NCBI RefSeq assembly: GCF_009602435.1
Contig: NZ_VZDQ01000011.1
Coordinates: forward strand, 310,001 to 374,000
DNA: 64,000 nt
Direction of reading: 5' to 3'
Source of the DNA: Sediminibacillus terrae
GTDB taxonomy: Bacteria > Bacillota > Bacilli > Bacillales > Amphibacillaceae
Part shown: piece after piece, positions 16,612-25,298 of the stretch
Position numbering within the stretch: position 1 is the first letter of the stretch
Layout of the letters: every line of letters starts with the position of its first letter
The notes under the pieces: model-generated
What the model saw: the letters and a program-made list of their open reading frames with translations, nothing else
The model's database searches: none
Told to the model about the DNA's origin: nothing
Program-made: the position numbers and the translations under genes

Positions 16612-18597
16612 ATGAAAAAGAAAAAGAGCGGCAACCGATCATTCAGTTTAAAAAACAGACTGATTATTGCTTTTTTAGGAGTACTATTAATTCCGAGCGT
16701 CATCATTGCAGTCAGCTCGTACATAAGCTCCGCAAACAAAGTGGAAAGCCAGATGGAAGAAACCATCAAGAAGAATGTGAACCTTGTCAGTCAGACGGTA
16801 GACCAATTCGTCTCCGCCCAACAGGAAAACATCGATTACCTGTCCAATACGATTCAAGCTGCCGACATTGAAAACAACAATGATGCCCGTACGCGGGAAT
16901 TGCTGGATACTATCCAGGATTCCAAGGCAGATGTGGAGCAGACTTTTGTCGGCACCGAGGCAGGACAATTCATGAATTCACCGACATCTTTCAAAAACCC
17001 GCCTGATTACGATCCACGTGAACGACCGTGGTACCAGCAAGCAATGGAGGAAAAAGGCAATGTGATCGTAACCGATCCGTATGTCTCCAAGTCTTCCGAA
17101 CAGGTAGTGGTGACATTGGCAAAGGCAACTGCCGACAACCAGGGTGTCGTTGCTGTCAACTTGAAACTCGGCAGTCTTACCGATATGACGAACCAGGTTT
17201 CGATAGGAAAAGAAGGATATTTATTTTTATTGGATGGCACCAATCATTACATCAGCCACCCGACCAATGAAGCGGGATCTGAAGCAACGGAAGACTTTTT
17301 CCAGGATATTCAAAACAATGAATCAGGAAGTTTTGATTACAGCTTCGAAGGAGAACAGAAAAAACTTGCATTCGCGACCAGTGATGTCACCGGCTGGAAA
17401 GTCGTCGGCACAATGTTCCAGGACGAAGTCAGTTCAGCAGTAATGCCCATCCTGATTACTACCATCATTGTCATCGCAATAGCAATCTTACTTGGCGGAG
17501 CAGTCATCTTCTTTATTATCCGCTCCATCAACAAACCGATAAGCGACCTGGTCAGCGCAGCTGATCGCATCAGTGACGGCGACCTCAGTGTCAGTGTCGA
17601 TGTCCAACGCAACGATGAACTGGGCAAACTCGGAGAAGCATTCAACAAAATGCGCAACAATCTGAGCAACGTCATTTTGCAAGTACGTGAAAAAGCCAGC
17701 GGACTGGCTGCTTCGTCCGAGCAGTTGAACGCCAGCACCGAACAAAACACTTCTGCTACGGAGCAGATCTCGTCCTCCATTCAGGAAGTGGCTTCCGGAA
17801 TGGACAGCCAATCTTCTCGGATTGTCGAAAGTACGCAAATGGCTGAGGAAATGTCCAAATCGATCCAGCTAATTGCAGAAAGCTCTAATGAAGTTTCATC
17901 TACGACAGCAAGTGCATCTTCTGCTGTAAAAGAAGGAAACAAAGCAATTGAAACAACGGTCGGGCAAATGGAATATATCAAGCAAACAGTCAACGAGCTG
18001 TCCGGCAGTATTCAAGGTCTTGGCAGCCATTCTAAAGAAATCAGCAAAATAGTCGACGTCATCACTGATATAGCCGAACAAACCAATCTGCTTGCATTAA
18101 ATGCTGCCATTGAAGCGGCGCGGGCCGGCGAACACGGCAAAGGGTTTGCGGTCGTTGCAGACGAAGTCCGTAAGTTAGCTGAACAATCGGCACAATCGAC
18201 AGACCAAATCCGTCAAATGATCGGGACCATTCAAACTGAAACATCCAACGCAGTGGAATCGATGAAATCAGGTACGGAAGAAGTCGAAAAAGGGATTACA
18301 GTGGTTCACCATGCCGGCGAGTCATTTTCCGAAATTACCGGATTTGTCACCACCGTTTCCCAGCAAATCGAACAGGTCACTTCTAAAATCCAGGAAATCG
18401 CCTCTGGTACCGAGCAATTTGTCAGCACATTTGAAGAAGTAGCAAAGGTTGCGGATTTCACTTCAGATGGAGCCCAGAATGTCTCAGCTTCTACTGAAGA
18501 GCAGCTGGCATCCATGGAAGAAATCAGTGGATCAGCCACTTCTCTCTCTCAAATGGCCGAAGAGTTACAGGATTTGGTCAAACAATTCAAAATTTAA
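16612..18597 (+). CDS. methyl-accepting chemotaxis protein with dCache sensor
   Basis: A transmembrane chemoreceptor of 661 residues. Order: short basic N-terminus, transmembrane helix about 20-40, extracellular double-Cache sensor about 45-280 (includes [12 protein letters not shown]), second transmembrane helix about 283-307, HAMP about 305-360, and a long coiled-coil signalling domain with the conserved hairpin tip [20 protein letters not shown]. It is related to B. subtilis McpA/TlpA/McpB, whose ligands are amino acids or sugars; the ligand here is unknown. A sigma-D-like promoter precedes it and a strong terminator follows, so it is a single-gene unit. Confidence 0.96.
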   Translation: MKKKKSGNRSFSLKNRLIIAFLGVLLIPSVIIAVSSYISSANKVESQMEETIKKNVNLVSQTVDQFVSAQQENIDYLSNTIQAADIENNNDARTRELLDTIQDSKADVEQTFVGTEAGQFMNSPTSFKNPPDYDPRERPWYQQAMEEKGNVIVTDPYVSKSSEQVVVTLAKATADNQGVVAVNLKLGSLTDMTNQVSIGKEGYLFLLDGTNHYISHPTNEAGSEATEDFFQDIQNNESGSFDYSFEGEQKKLAFATSDVTGWKVVGTMFQDEVSSAVMPILITTIIVIAIAILLGGAVIFFIIRSINKPISDLVSAADRISDGDLSVSVDVQRNDELGKLGEAFNKMRNNLSNVILQVREKASGLAASSEQLNASTEQNTSATEQISSSIQEVASGMDSQSSRIVESTQMAEEMSKSIQLIAESSNEVSSTTASASSAVKEGNKAIETTVGQMEYIKQTVNELSGSIQGLGSHSKEISKIVDVITDIAEQTNLLALNAAIEAARAGEHGKGFAVVADEVRKLAEQSAQSTDQIRQMIGTIQTETSNAVESMKSGTEEVEKGITVVHHAGESFSEITGFVTTVSQQIEQVTSKIQEIASGTEQFVSTFEEVAKVADFTSDGAQNVSASTEEQLASMEEISGSATSLSQMAEELQDLVKQFKI

Positions 18598-18614
18598 ACA
18601 GCACTCTTTTTTCA

Positions 18615-18646
18615 CCCTGTGTAATCCGATTACACAGGGTTTTTCT
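18615..18646 (+). terminator. terminator of the chemoreceptor gene
   Basis: CCCTGTGTAATC / GATTACACAGGG stem followed by TTTTTCTTT, eighteen bases after the stop codon. Confidence 0.9.
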
Positions 18647-18886
18647 TTATTTTTCAAACAGGATAGCTGGAGCATGTTTATTCTCCCCTTTTTATCAACA
18701 GCTTTCCTCTTTTTTTACAGAAAAAATGAAGAGTCGGGGCTTTTGGCATATATTCCCACCAGGAAACATCCCCTTCCCAATCCTCTTTAATCCAAGTAAT
18801 TTTCTAGGATTTTCCCAACCTTATTTTAGCAGGAATTCCTAATTTATCGCAGAATTGGTAGATAAATCTTTTAAAGGAGGAATTGT

Positions 18887-20095
18887 ATGAAAAGTTCATT
18901 GTTTGCCGGTTTGTCACTTGTTGTCTCTTTGGCCATTTTTCCGTCACTCACCGATGCAGCATCCACAACCGATCAGCTGGAAAAGTCAAAAGAAGCACCC
19001 GCTCCAGTAGCATCTGTCGAGAAAGGTAGCTATCAAAAAGGCGAGGTAGTCGTCAAATTCAAAGAGAAAGCGGGAAAATCCCTGCAGAGCAAGACATTGC
19101 AGAGTCTGAATGCAAAAGTCCTTCCTGATGAGGATAAGGTGGATTCCCCTTTCAAAGTGCTGCAAGTAGGCAATGTAGAAGCAGTCGTAAAGGCACTCGA
19201 GAAAAACCCGAATGTAGAGTATGCAGAGCCGAACTACACATTTAGTGCGACCTGGACACCAAATGATACTTACTATCGCAATTATCAGTATGGACCACAG
19301 AACACCTCCACTAACAGAGCATGGGATGTAACGAGAGGTAGCAGCGGCCAGGAAATAGCTATTTTGGATACAGGCGTCGATTACAACCATACTGATTTGG
19401 ACAGCAAAACGATTAGAGGATACGATTTCGTCGATAACGACTACACACCGATGGACTTGAACGGTCATGGCACTCATGTTGCAGGTACAGCCGCTGCGGA
19501 AACAAACAACGGAGCGGGTATCGCAGGCATGTCACCGAATACATCCATTCTAGCTGTCCGGGTATTAGATGCCAACGGTAGTGGTTCACTGGCTGATATC
19601 GCTGATGGCATTCGGTATGCTGCCGACTATGGCGCAGAAGTCATCAACTTATCGTTGGGATGTAATTGCGATACACAAACTTTGGAAAATGCCGTGAATT
19701 ATGCTTGGAATAAAGGTTCCGTAGTTGTGGCAGCCGCTGGCAACGACGGTGTTTCCACCACTTTCGAACCTGCGTCCTACAACAATGTCATCGCTGTCGG
19801 AGCGGTTGATCGAAACGATCAAAAGGCATCGTTCTCCAACTATGGTACCTGGGTAGATGTAACAGCTCCAGGTGTAGATATTGCAGCCACTGTCCCTAAC
19901 AATGGGTATGCATATATGTCCGGAACCTCGATGGCCTCCCCTCACGTCGCAGGTTTAGCCGGATTATTAGCCGGACAAGGAAGAAACAATGTCCAGATCC
20001 GTCAGGCCATCGAACAAACAGCCGATCCAATCAGCGGAACTGGTTACTATTTCGAGCATGGCAGAATCAATTCCTATAATGCTGTTAATTATTAA
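18887..20095 (+). CDS. secreted subtilisin-like serine protease (S8, thermitase-like)
   Basis: A 402-residue extracellular protease. Signal peptide about residues 1-25 (hydrophobic core LSLVVSLAIFPSL, cleavage near DAA). An I9-type propeptide runs about 50-118 (GEVVVKFKEKAG to NVEYAEPNY). The catalytic triad is Asp161 (LDTGVDYNH), His194 (NGHGTHVAG) and Ser348 (SGTSMASPHVAG); the oxyanion Asn286 is in AAGNDG. A CNC pair near 259-261 is uncommon for subtilases and could form a disulfide or bind metal. ATG follows AAAGGAGG. It stands alone and probably has a nutritional role. Confidence 0.95.
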   Translation: MKSSLFAGLSLVVSLAIFPSLTDAASTTDQLEKSKEAPAPVASVEKGSYQKGEVVVKFKEKAGKSLQSKTLQSLNAKVLPDEDKVDSPFKVLQVGNVEAVVKALEKNPNVEYAEPNYTFSATWTPNDTYYRNYQYGPQNTSTNRAWDVTRGSSGQEIAILDTGVDYNHTDLDSKTIRGYDFVDNDYTPMDLNGHGTHVAGTAAAETNNGAGIAGMSPNTSILAVRVLDANGSGSLADIADGIRYAADYGAEVINLSLGCNCDTQTLENAVNYAWNKGSVVVAAAGNDGVSTTFEPASYNNVIAVGAVDRNDQKASFSNYGTWVDVTAPGVDIAATVPNNGYAYMSGTSMASPHVAGLAGLLAGQGRNNVQIRQAIEQTADPISGTGYYFEHGRINSYNAVNY

Positions 20096-20149
20096 TCAAA
20101 AGAAACACATGACCCGACCTGCTCCCCCCACGACCATTTTGGCAGGATA

Positions 20150-20190
20150 AAAAAGGCTTATGACTGTGTAAGAGCAGTCATAAGCCTTTT
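20150..20190. terminator. bidirectional terminator between the protease gene and the ammonium operon
   Basis: AAAGGCTTATGACTG / CAGTCATAAGCCTTT stem of 15 bp with A/T runs on both sides, between the converging protease and glnR-like genes. Confidence 0.85.
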
Positions 20191-20262
20191 CGATTTCTGC
20201 CAATCCATTTTCTACTTCTGCACCGCCTTTTCTTTGAAAACCAAGAAGCTGTTCCTTGTTGA

Positions 20263-20502
20263 TCACGAATTAAGCATTGCCTTGATGCCGGCAATATTGA
20301 TTCCTTTGTCGATCAGCTCCTTCACTTCTCGCAGCCTGTTAATGTCGTTCAAGGTATACACCCTTCTATTAGCTTCGTTTCTGGCAGGTTTAATCAATCC
20401 ATGCTTTTCATAGTACCGAATCTGTCTGGCAGACAAACTTGTTAAATCCTTCACTACACTGATCGGGAAAGCAGCTACATCGTCAGGAATATCACGGCTC
20501 AA
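20263..20502 (-). CDS. short MerR-family regulator resembling the DNA-binding half of GlnR/TnrA
   Basis: Only 79 residues. Nearly all of it is the MerR winged helix: FPISVVKDLTSLSARQIRYY, then the GLIKPARNEANRR wing and a third helix ending GIKAML. The wording is closer to GlnR than to other MerR proteins, but the C-terminal tail that interacts with glutamine synthetase (about 50-60 residues in GlnR) is absent. TTG start behind AAAGGAGGGG. It lies 38 bases after the exonuclease gene, so it is probably the last gene of the amtB operon, whose control region carries a GlnR/TnrA box. It may be a feedback-blind DNA-binding variant; this is inference. Confidence 0.8.
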   Translation of the reverse strand: MSRDIPDDVAAFPISVVKDLTSLSARQIRYYEKHGLIKPARNEANRRVYTLNDINRLREVKELIDKGINIAGIKAMLNS

Positions 20503-20540
20503 CCCCTTCCCCTCCTTTTACTTCCTCTCCAATGGCAGCC

Positions 20541-21281
20541 TCATTTGGATGCCAAGTGTGCGTATACTTCCTTTAGGTTTGTAAATCCACGTTTTTGCAC
20601 CGTTTCAATACATGCCGCCCAAAGGCGTGCGGCGGCAATGGCGTCATGAAGCGCATGATGTCGATGGGGAATTTCTATTCCGAAGTGGGCACAGCATTCA
20701 TCCAATGTCACCAATTGTGCATCTGGTTCTGCGGTCTTCGTCAAAAAAGATGTATCGATTACCCGGTGTTGGAAGTTCATACGAAGTGACATCCAGGTTG
20801 CATGCTTCATAAACTGCTTTTCATGACTGGCGTGATGTGCCACTAACGGGTCGGTTTTGATAAACTGGTAGAATTCCCTTAATACATCATGAATGGTATC
20901 AGCCTCTGCAAGCGCCTCATCCGTCAATCCGGTAAGATTCGTTATTTCTTCAGGAAGAGCCGTTTCACAGTTCACGGGAGCATAAAACGTTTCCTTGTCA
21001 AGAAGCTGATCACCTCGCATTTTCACAGCCCCGATTGATAGAATCTGATCCCCTTTATACGGAAAAAAACCAGTCGTTTCCAAATCAAAAACGACCACCC
21101 TCAATTCTGATAAAGGTACTTCAAGTACCTCTTTGTTTTTCAACTCCCGCTGCAACTCCCGCATGTAAGCTATTTTTCCAGGGTCTGACTGATTCGGAAG
21201 CGTTGCATAAGGACTTACTCCAAATTTTCCCGACATCTGTTTCACAAATTGAATCATCTGATCCATGATCATTTCGGGCAC
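20541..21281 (-). CDS. DEDDh 3'-5' exonuclease, DnaQ/DNA polymerase III epsilon-like
   Basis: A 246-residue exonuclease. The first metal motif VVFDLETTGFFPYKG has the DxE pair, the second is in LTGLTDEALAEADTIHDVL, the third in VAHHASHEKQF, and the final HHALHDAIAAARLW supplies the DEDDh His and Asp. An N-terminal 55-residue extension precedes the fold. It overlaps the DUF294 gene by 13 bases, so the two are translationally coupled. DUF294 proteins coupled to such exonucleases also occur next to acetate/cation symporters in proteobacteria, suggesting a shared signalling or nucleotide-turnover module rather than DNA replication; that is inference. Confidence 0.88.
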   Translation of the reverse strand: MPEMIMDQMIQFVKQMSGKFGVSPYATLPNQSDPGKIAYMRELQRELKNKEVLEVPLSELRVVVFDLETTGFFPYKGDQILSIGAVKMRGDQLLDKETFYAPVNCETALPEEITNLTGLTDEALAEADTIHDVLREFYQFIKTDPLVAHHASHEKQFMKHATWMSLRMNFQHRVIDTSFLTKTAEPDAQLVTLDECCAHFGIEIPHRHHALHDAIAAARLWAACIETVQKRGFTNLKEVYAHLASK

Positions 21282-22258
21282 GCTTCTTCGATTTTGGATT
21301 TCGTTTTGGAAAAAAGCTTATATCCTTTTCTCATCATGTTCTTTAACTCCTGTTTTTCCTGTCTGTTTAAATCCTGAATCGGGACAAGGTGCACTTCCTT
21401 ATATGTCTTTGCATCTCTGCGAAATTTCAACCGGAAATCCAGAAGTGCTCTAAAGTCTTTTTCATACGTCTTCAAAAAACGGTCTTCCTCGGGCAGCTGG
21501 TTGAATCTCGATAAGGTGGAAGGAGCGTAAATCTTATTCTTTAAGGCCAGTAGTCTTAACGCATTGACATACGGAAAAAACGCCTTCTGTTTTAAATGGA
21601 TGGAGCCGGTCTGTTCCCCTTGTCGTTCAGGAAGCAGCTGTCCGAATATACCGATTCCTTTCCGATAAAAATCAACGTTATCAATGAGACGACGATAAAG
21701 GCCCGGCTGCTTTTCAAGGATCGAAAAAGCGGTTTGTTTCAGTTGCGCTAAATAGTCGGTATTCCCTATCAAAACCCGGGAATCAAAGAAAGTGGAAAAA
21801 TGACGTAAGGACTGCCAGCTGGCTTCCGTCAACCACTCCGTCACTTGCCGATGCCATCCCTCCACGGACTTACACCACAGCGGATTGCAAGACATCACTT
21901 CTCCATCGCAGCGCTCATAACCAACCGCCTCCAATGCGTCTGCTATTTCAACTCCTGCCCTTAAAAAATAAGATTTACTCGAATCATCCCCGGCAAAAAC
22001 AATACCGTGGTCTTGATCGCTCCAAACCGATTGTTCAAACCTGCCGGCACTTCCCATTAAAAAGAAAGCAAAGGGAGCAGGGGGGTCTCCCAGCTCTCCT
22101 TTGACTTTTTCAAGTGCCAATCGGACAGTGTTTGCCATCAATTGATCATGGTATGAATTCAGTTTTTGATGATCTGCTGCAGCTGCCATGAGAGATTGGC
22201 GCTGAGCGTTGATTTCCTCATAAGATTTCACAACCGAATCCATCCTTTTTGACAACAT
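21269..22258 (-). CDS. DUF294 family nucleotidyltransferase, GlnD-like
   Basis: A 329-residue protein with a nucleotidyltransferase core: FFLMGSAGRFEQSVWSDQDH has the GS..R and DxD pattern of GlnD-type uridylyltransferases. The C-terminal half is the helical DUF294_C region. It has no HD or ACT domains, so it is not a full GlnD. The ATG overlaps the amtB stop (TAATG), and its end overlaps the exonuclease start by 13 bases. Its place behind amtB suggests it modifies a protein or makes a signal nucleotide linked to ammonium uptake. The target is unknown; there is no PII gene next to it. Confidence 0.87.
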   Translation of the reverse strand: MLSKRMDSVVKSYEEINAQRQSLMAAAADHQKLNSYHDQLMANTVRLALEKVKGELGDPPAPFAFFLMGSAGRFEQSVWSDQDHGIVFAGDDSSKSYFLRAGVEIADALEAVGYERCDGEVMSCNPLWCKSVEGWHRQVTEWLTEASWQSLRHFSTFFDSRVLIGNTDYLAQLKQTAFSILEKQPGLYRRLIDNVDFYRKGIGIFGQLLPERQGEQTGSIHLKQKAFFPYVNALRLLALKNKIYAPSTLSRFNQLPEEDRFLKTYEKDFRALLDFRLKFRRDAKTYKEVHLVPIQDLNRQEKQELKNMMRKGYKLFSKTKSKIEEACPK

Positions 22259-23529
22259 TACGCTCCTGTCGCTTCCGTATTTTTATTGGTCTGTGGCAAA
22301 TTTTCAGGATAACCATAGCTGCCATGTTCACTCAAGTCTAGGCCGACGATTTCTTCTTCTTCCGAAACGCGGAGGCCGCCCATGACTTTTTGCATGATTT
22401 TCAACAGGATGAAGGCAACAACAAAGGCATACAACCCACTGGTGACAACCCCCATGATTTGAACGCCCAATTGTTCGAAGCCTCCGCCATAGAATAGGCC
22501 CGGTCGACCGACACTTGCCAATTCAGGCGTCGCGAATAACCCATTGGACAAGGTTCCCCATACACCTACTGTACCATGAACAGACAATGCGAAGATGGGA
22601 TCGTCGATTTTTGCTTTGTCGAAAAATTTCATGCTCAAGAAGACGATCAATCCACCGACAAACCCGATGACTACTGCTGCCCAAGGTTCCACGAATGCAC
22701 AAGATGCCGTGATGGCAACAAGGCCTGCAAGCGCACCATTCAAGGTGGTCGGCACATCCGCTTTTCCAGTGACCGTCCATACAATCAGCATTGCACCGAT
22801 GGCACCGGCACCTGCTGCCAATTGAGTATTCAGCGCAACATATCCGAAGAACGCATCCGCTACTCCGAGTGTGCTCCCTGCGTTGAACCCAAACCAGCCG
22901 ATCCAAAGAATCAACACACCTAACGCGGTATATACCTGATTATGACCGGCAATATCATTAGAAGAACCATTTTTGTTATACTTACCGATTCTCGGTTTCA
23001 AAATGATGGTTGCTGCCAACGCAGCCATTGCTCCAGTCAAATGGACAACTGTCGATCCAGCGAAATCCTGTTTCCCGTGATCGGCGAGCCAGCCGCCTCC
23101 CCAAATCCAATGGGCAACCACCGGGTAAATAAGCGCCGAAAACAGAACAGCGAATACTACATAAGCAGACAATTTCGCCCTTTCCGCGAATCCTCCAAAA
23201 GCAATGGTCATCGCGATACAAGCAAATGCCATTTGAAAGAAAAAGTCGGTCGAACCCGCCAATCCCTCGCCCATGGTGGTGGCATCACCAAAAAAGAAAT
23301 CGCCAAACCCGACTAACGTTCCTTCACTTCCATAGATTAACCCCCAGCCGACTGCCCAGAACACCAAAGAGGTGATTCCGACAGTGAATACTGTCTTGCC
23401 TGCAATATGACCGGCGTTCTTCATACGGGTCGAACCTGCCTCCAGCAAGATAAATCCTCCAAGCATCAAAAACACGAGTACTCCGCTAACCATGATCCAT
23501 ACATTATTCATTAAAAAAATAGGATCCAT
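22258..23529 (-). CDS. amtB: ammonium transporter AmtB (NrgA)
   Basis: An 11-helix ammonium channel of 423 residues. The two pore histidines lie in FAGSTVVHLTGAM and ALSVHGTVGVWG, and the family signature around GWFGFNAGS is present. The cytoplasmic tail is short and acidic. ATG follows AGGGGAGGGG. It is the first gene of an operon continuing with the DUF294 protein (overlap by one base), an exonuclease and a GlnR-like regulator. In B. subtilis amtB is followed by the PII gene glnK; no PII gene is seen here. A perfect GlnR/TnrA box lies about 88 bases upstream, so induction under nitrogen limitation is expected. Confidence 0.97.
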   Translation of the reverse strand: MDPIFLMNNVWIMVSGVLVFLMLGGFILLEAGSTRMKNAGHIAGKTVFTVGITSLVFWAVGWGLIYGSEGTLVGFGDFFFGDATTMGEGLAGSTDFFFQMAFACIAMTIAFGGFAERAKLSAYVVFAVLFSALIYPVVAHWIWGGGWLADHGKQDFAGSTVVHLTGAMAALAATIILKPRIGKYNKNGSSNDIAGHNQVYTALGVLILWIGWFGFNAGSTLGVADAFFGYVALNTQLAAGAGAIGAMLIVWTVTGKADVPTTLNGALAGLVAITASCAFVEPWAAVVIGFVGGLIVFLSMKFFDKAKIDDPIFALSVHGTVGVWGTLSNGLFATPELASVGRPGLFYGGGFEQLGVQIMGVVTSGLYAFVVAFILLKIMQKVMGGLRVSEEEEIVGLDLSEHGSYGYPENLPQTNKNTEATGA

Positions 23530-23616
23530 AAGTTCCCCTCCCCTTTCATGTGATGTCTTTTAACATCAAATGTTAAGTATAAATGTAGCAGTATCGGAAT
23601 TTTCGCGCAATTCCAT

Positions 23617-23633
23617 TGTAAGATTATCTTACA
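23617..23633. promoter_or_regulatory. GlnR/TnrA box of the amtB operon
   Basis: TGTAAGATTATCTTACA fits the TnrA/GlnR consensus TGTNA-N7-TNACA exactly and is a near-perfect palindrome. Just downstream on the minus strand, TTGCGC and TACATT 17 bases apart may be the -35 and -10 boxes, which places the site immediately upstream of -35, as for TnrA activation of nrgAB. The rest of 23634-23815 shows nothing else. Confidence 0.85.
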
Positions 23634-23815
23634 AGGTTTTTTGGGGAAAGGGTTTCCATTTCCGGGTCCTTCTTCCTGTTATTTTCATGTTCTTTCACGA
23701 CTCGATAAGTCTTTAGAAGCACTTCTCTCCGTTTTTCTCTTTCTTCTGGACATCATCGTTTTTTGCTATTTCAGGGAAATAGTGGAATTCAATCGGGACG
23801 TCGACCAAGAAAAAA

Positions 23816-23863
23816 CAAGGGCTGTGCGTAAGTCTTTTATCGACTTATGCACAGCCCTTTTCT
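23816..23863. terminator. terminator after the yvbH-like gene
   Basis: AAGGGCTGTGC..TAAGTC pairs with GACTTATGCACAGCCCTT, with one G-T pair in the stem and T/A runs on both sides. It ends the leftward yvbH-like gene or works both ways. Confidence 0.85.
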
Positions 23864-24478
23864 TCAATGATTGATAAACAGTTCAAAAATTTCTCCGTAG
23901 TCTTTTCTTGTATAAAGCTTTTTCTGACTTTTTAACCAGTCAAATGCTGCCTGGTTGATATCATGGAATTCCTCCGATATACGCGCTTCGCTGCTCCTGC
24001 TTTGGTTAAGCGTGGCAGATGCCAGCTCAAGACTTTGCTTCGCGTAATCAAGGTAAAGCTGGTTGTCCTCTGTGATTTCCTCCATTTTCAAAAGAGTCTT
24101 ATATAAATCTTTTATTTCGGCGATGAACTTTTTATGTACATCGATAGAAAATGCCGTCCCGCCTAACGTGAACTTGATTTCTACATCCAAATCGATGGTT
24201 CCTGCTGTTTCCAGTGCCACGTTCGAGACATCCTTTGCATAGTAACTATGTCGATGCAATGTCTTCTTCTTGCTAGTGGCACTCGTGCCATCCAAGTGAA
24301 TCAACGCCTTGTTTGTGAAGCAATACTCATCTGACTTTGATTTGATCAAAAAGTAGATTTTTTCTCCATCCTCGTGCATCACATAATCATCGGCGTCCGT
24401 TTTGTCGTAATCCTCCGGTGTGATCACACTTCCGATATCACTTAATCCCAGCGCATCTGAAGCTACCTTTTTAAACAT
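23864..24478 (-). CDS. YvbH-like protein with bacterial PH domain
   Basis: A soluble 204-residue protein. Residues about 5-130 form a bacterial PH domain (KIYFLIKSKSDEYCFTNKAL, TLHRHSYYAKDVSNVALETA), and the helical remainder is like the YvbH extension that mediates oligomer formation. Length equals B. subtilis YvbH. Its role is unknown; bacterial PH proteins often link to membrane stress. ATG follows GGAGG. The small membrane protein gene lies 33 bases upstream on the same strand. Confidence 0.85.
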   Translation of the reverse strand: MFKKVASDALGLSDIGSVITPEDYDKTDADDYVMHEDGEKIYFLIKSKSDEYCFTNKALIHLDGTSATSKKKTLHRHSYYAKDVSNVALETAGTIDLDVEIKFTLGGTAFSIDVHKKFIAEIKDLYKTLLKMEEITEDNQLYLDYAKQSLELASATLNQSRSSEARISEEFHDINQAAFDWLKSQKKLYTRKDYGEIFELFINH

Positions 24479-24511
24479 TTTATTGCCCCTCCTTCATTTA
24501 TCCACTCATGA

Positions 24512-24766
24512 CTATTGAGAATCGACTATGAACCAAAATAACGCAAAGAACGCAAACAGAATCAAAATAATCCCGATGATGATAACGATAGTCAGAACCC
24601 AGCCAATGACTTTTCTCCCTGTCTGGATCCAATAGATTCCAAGCGTCAACAAGCTGAATATAAAGCCTAGTACTCCCCATAAAACCGGGCTCTTTCCATG
24701 CTTAGGCGCATCGACCACTAGGTAGATGGTGACCGCCACTGAAATAATCAAACCGATGAATTCCAT
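24512..24766 (-). CDS. small membrane protein, 84 aa
   Basis: Three hydrophobic helices (residues about 3-18, 28-46 and 52-80) with a short basic loop, IQTGRKVIG. I recognise no family. ATG follows GGAAGGGG. Located between the CDGSH gene and yvbH on the same strand, it may be co-transcribed with yvbH. Confidence 0.65.
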   Translation of the reverse strand: MEFIGLIISVAVTIYLVVDAPKHGKSPVLWGVLGFIFSLLTLGIYWIQTGRKVIGWVLTIVIIIGIILILFAFFALFWFIVDSQ

Positions 24767-24803
24767 AACTTTCCCCTTCCGCTTTTCTCAAGCTCACCTA
24801 TTT

Positions 24804-25022
24804 TTATTCTTTCTCGTGTACCCGCGTTTTGCTTTCGAATCCAATTTTCTTATGCGTACCGTCACAGAACGGCTTGTTGCTGGAAGCACCGCACCTGCAT
24901 AAAGAAAATGCGGGTTTTGTTTCATACACATTGCCTTCTGCATCCAACAATTCGACTTCCCCCTTGACTAGGATGGAGCCGTTATCCCTCACTTGAATCA
25001 TTGTTTTTTGTTTCTCGCTCAT
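24804..25022 (-). CDS. CDGSH-type iron-sulfur protein
   Basis: A 72-residue protein with one CDGSH zinc-finger-like motif, CRCGASSNKPFCDGTH, which binds a 2Fe-2S cluster through three Cys and one His. The N-terminal half is a small beta region (IQVRDNGSILVKGEVELLDA). The ATG at 25022 has GGAGGGGGG six bases upstream. Such proteins may act in redox or cluster transfer; the precise role is not known. It is divergent from the pbp1A gene. Confidence 0.9.
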   Translation of the reverse strand: MSEKQKTMIQVRDNGSILVKGEVELLDAEGNVYETKPAFSLCRCGASSNKPFCDGTHKKIGFESKTRVHEKE

Positions 25023-25298
25023 CTTCATCCCCCCCTCCTCTAAAATTGTACTTATTGCCGGGCGGACTGTCCAGTCTTCCTCCAGGTTGTCCCCCGAAAT
25101 GGCTTTTTTTATAGTAGATTCCAAAATACAAAGAAACATGACTGAACAGCCCGACGTTTTGGCAAAAACTGAAAGTTCCATCACAGACTGAATCGGGTAT
25201 ACAACCAAGAGTCTTTATTTTTTAGTATGAATCAGCGTACACAGAAAACCCGAAACTGGAAGAACCGTGTACGCTTTATTGAAAGTGAGGAAACCAAC

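Noticed and set aside
18986-19477. 163-codon minus-strand frame
   Set aside because: Antisense shadow of the subtilase gene, no ribosome site.
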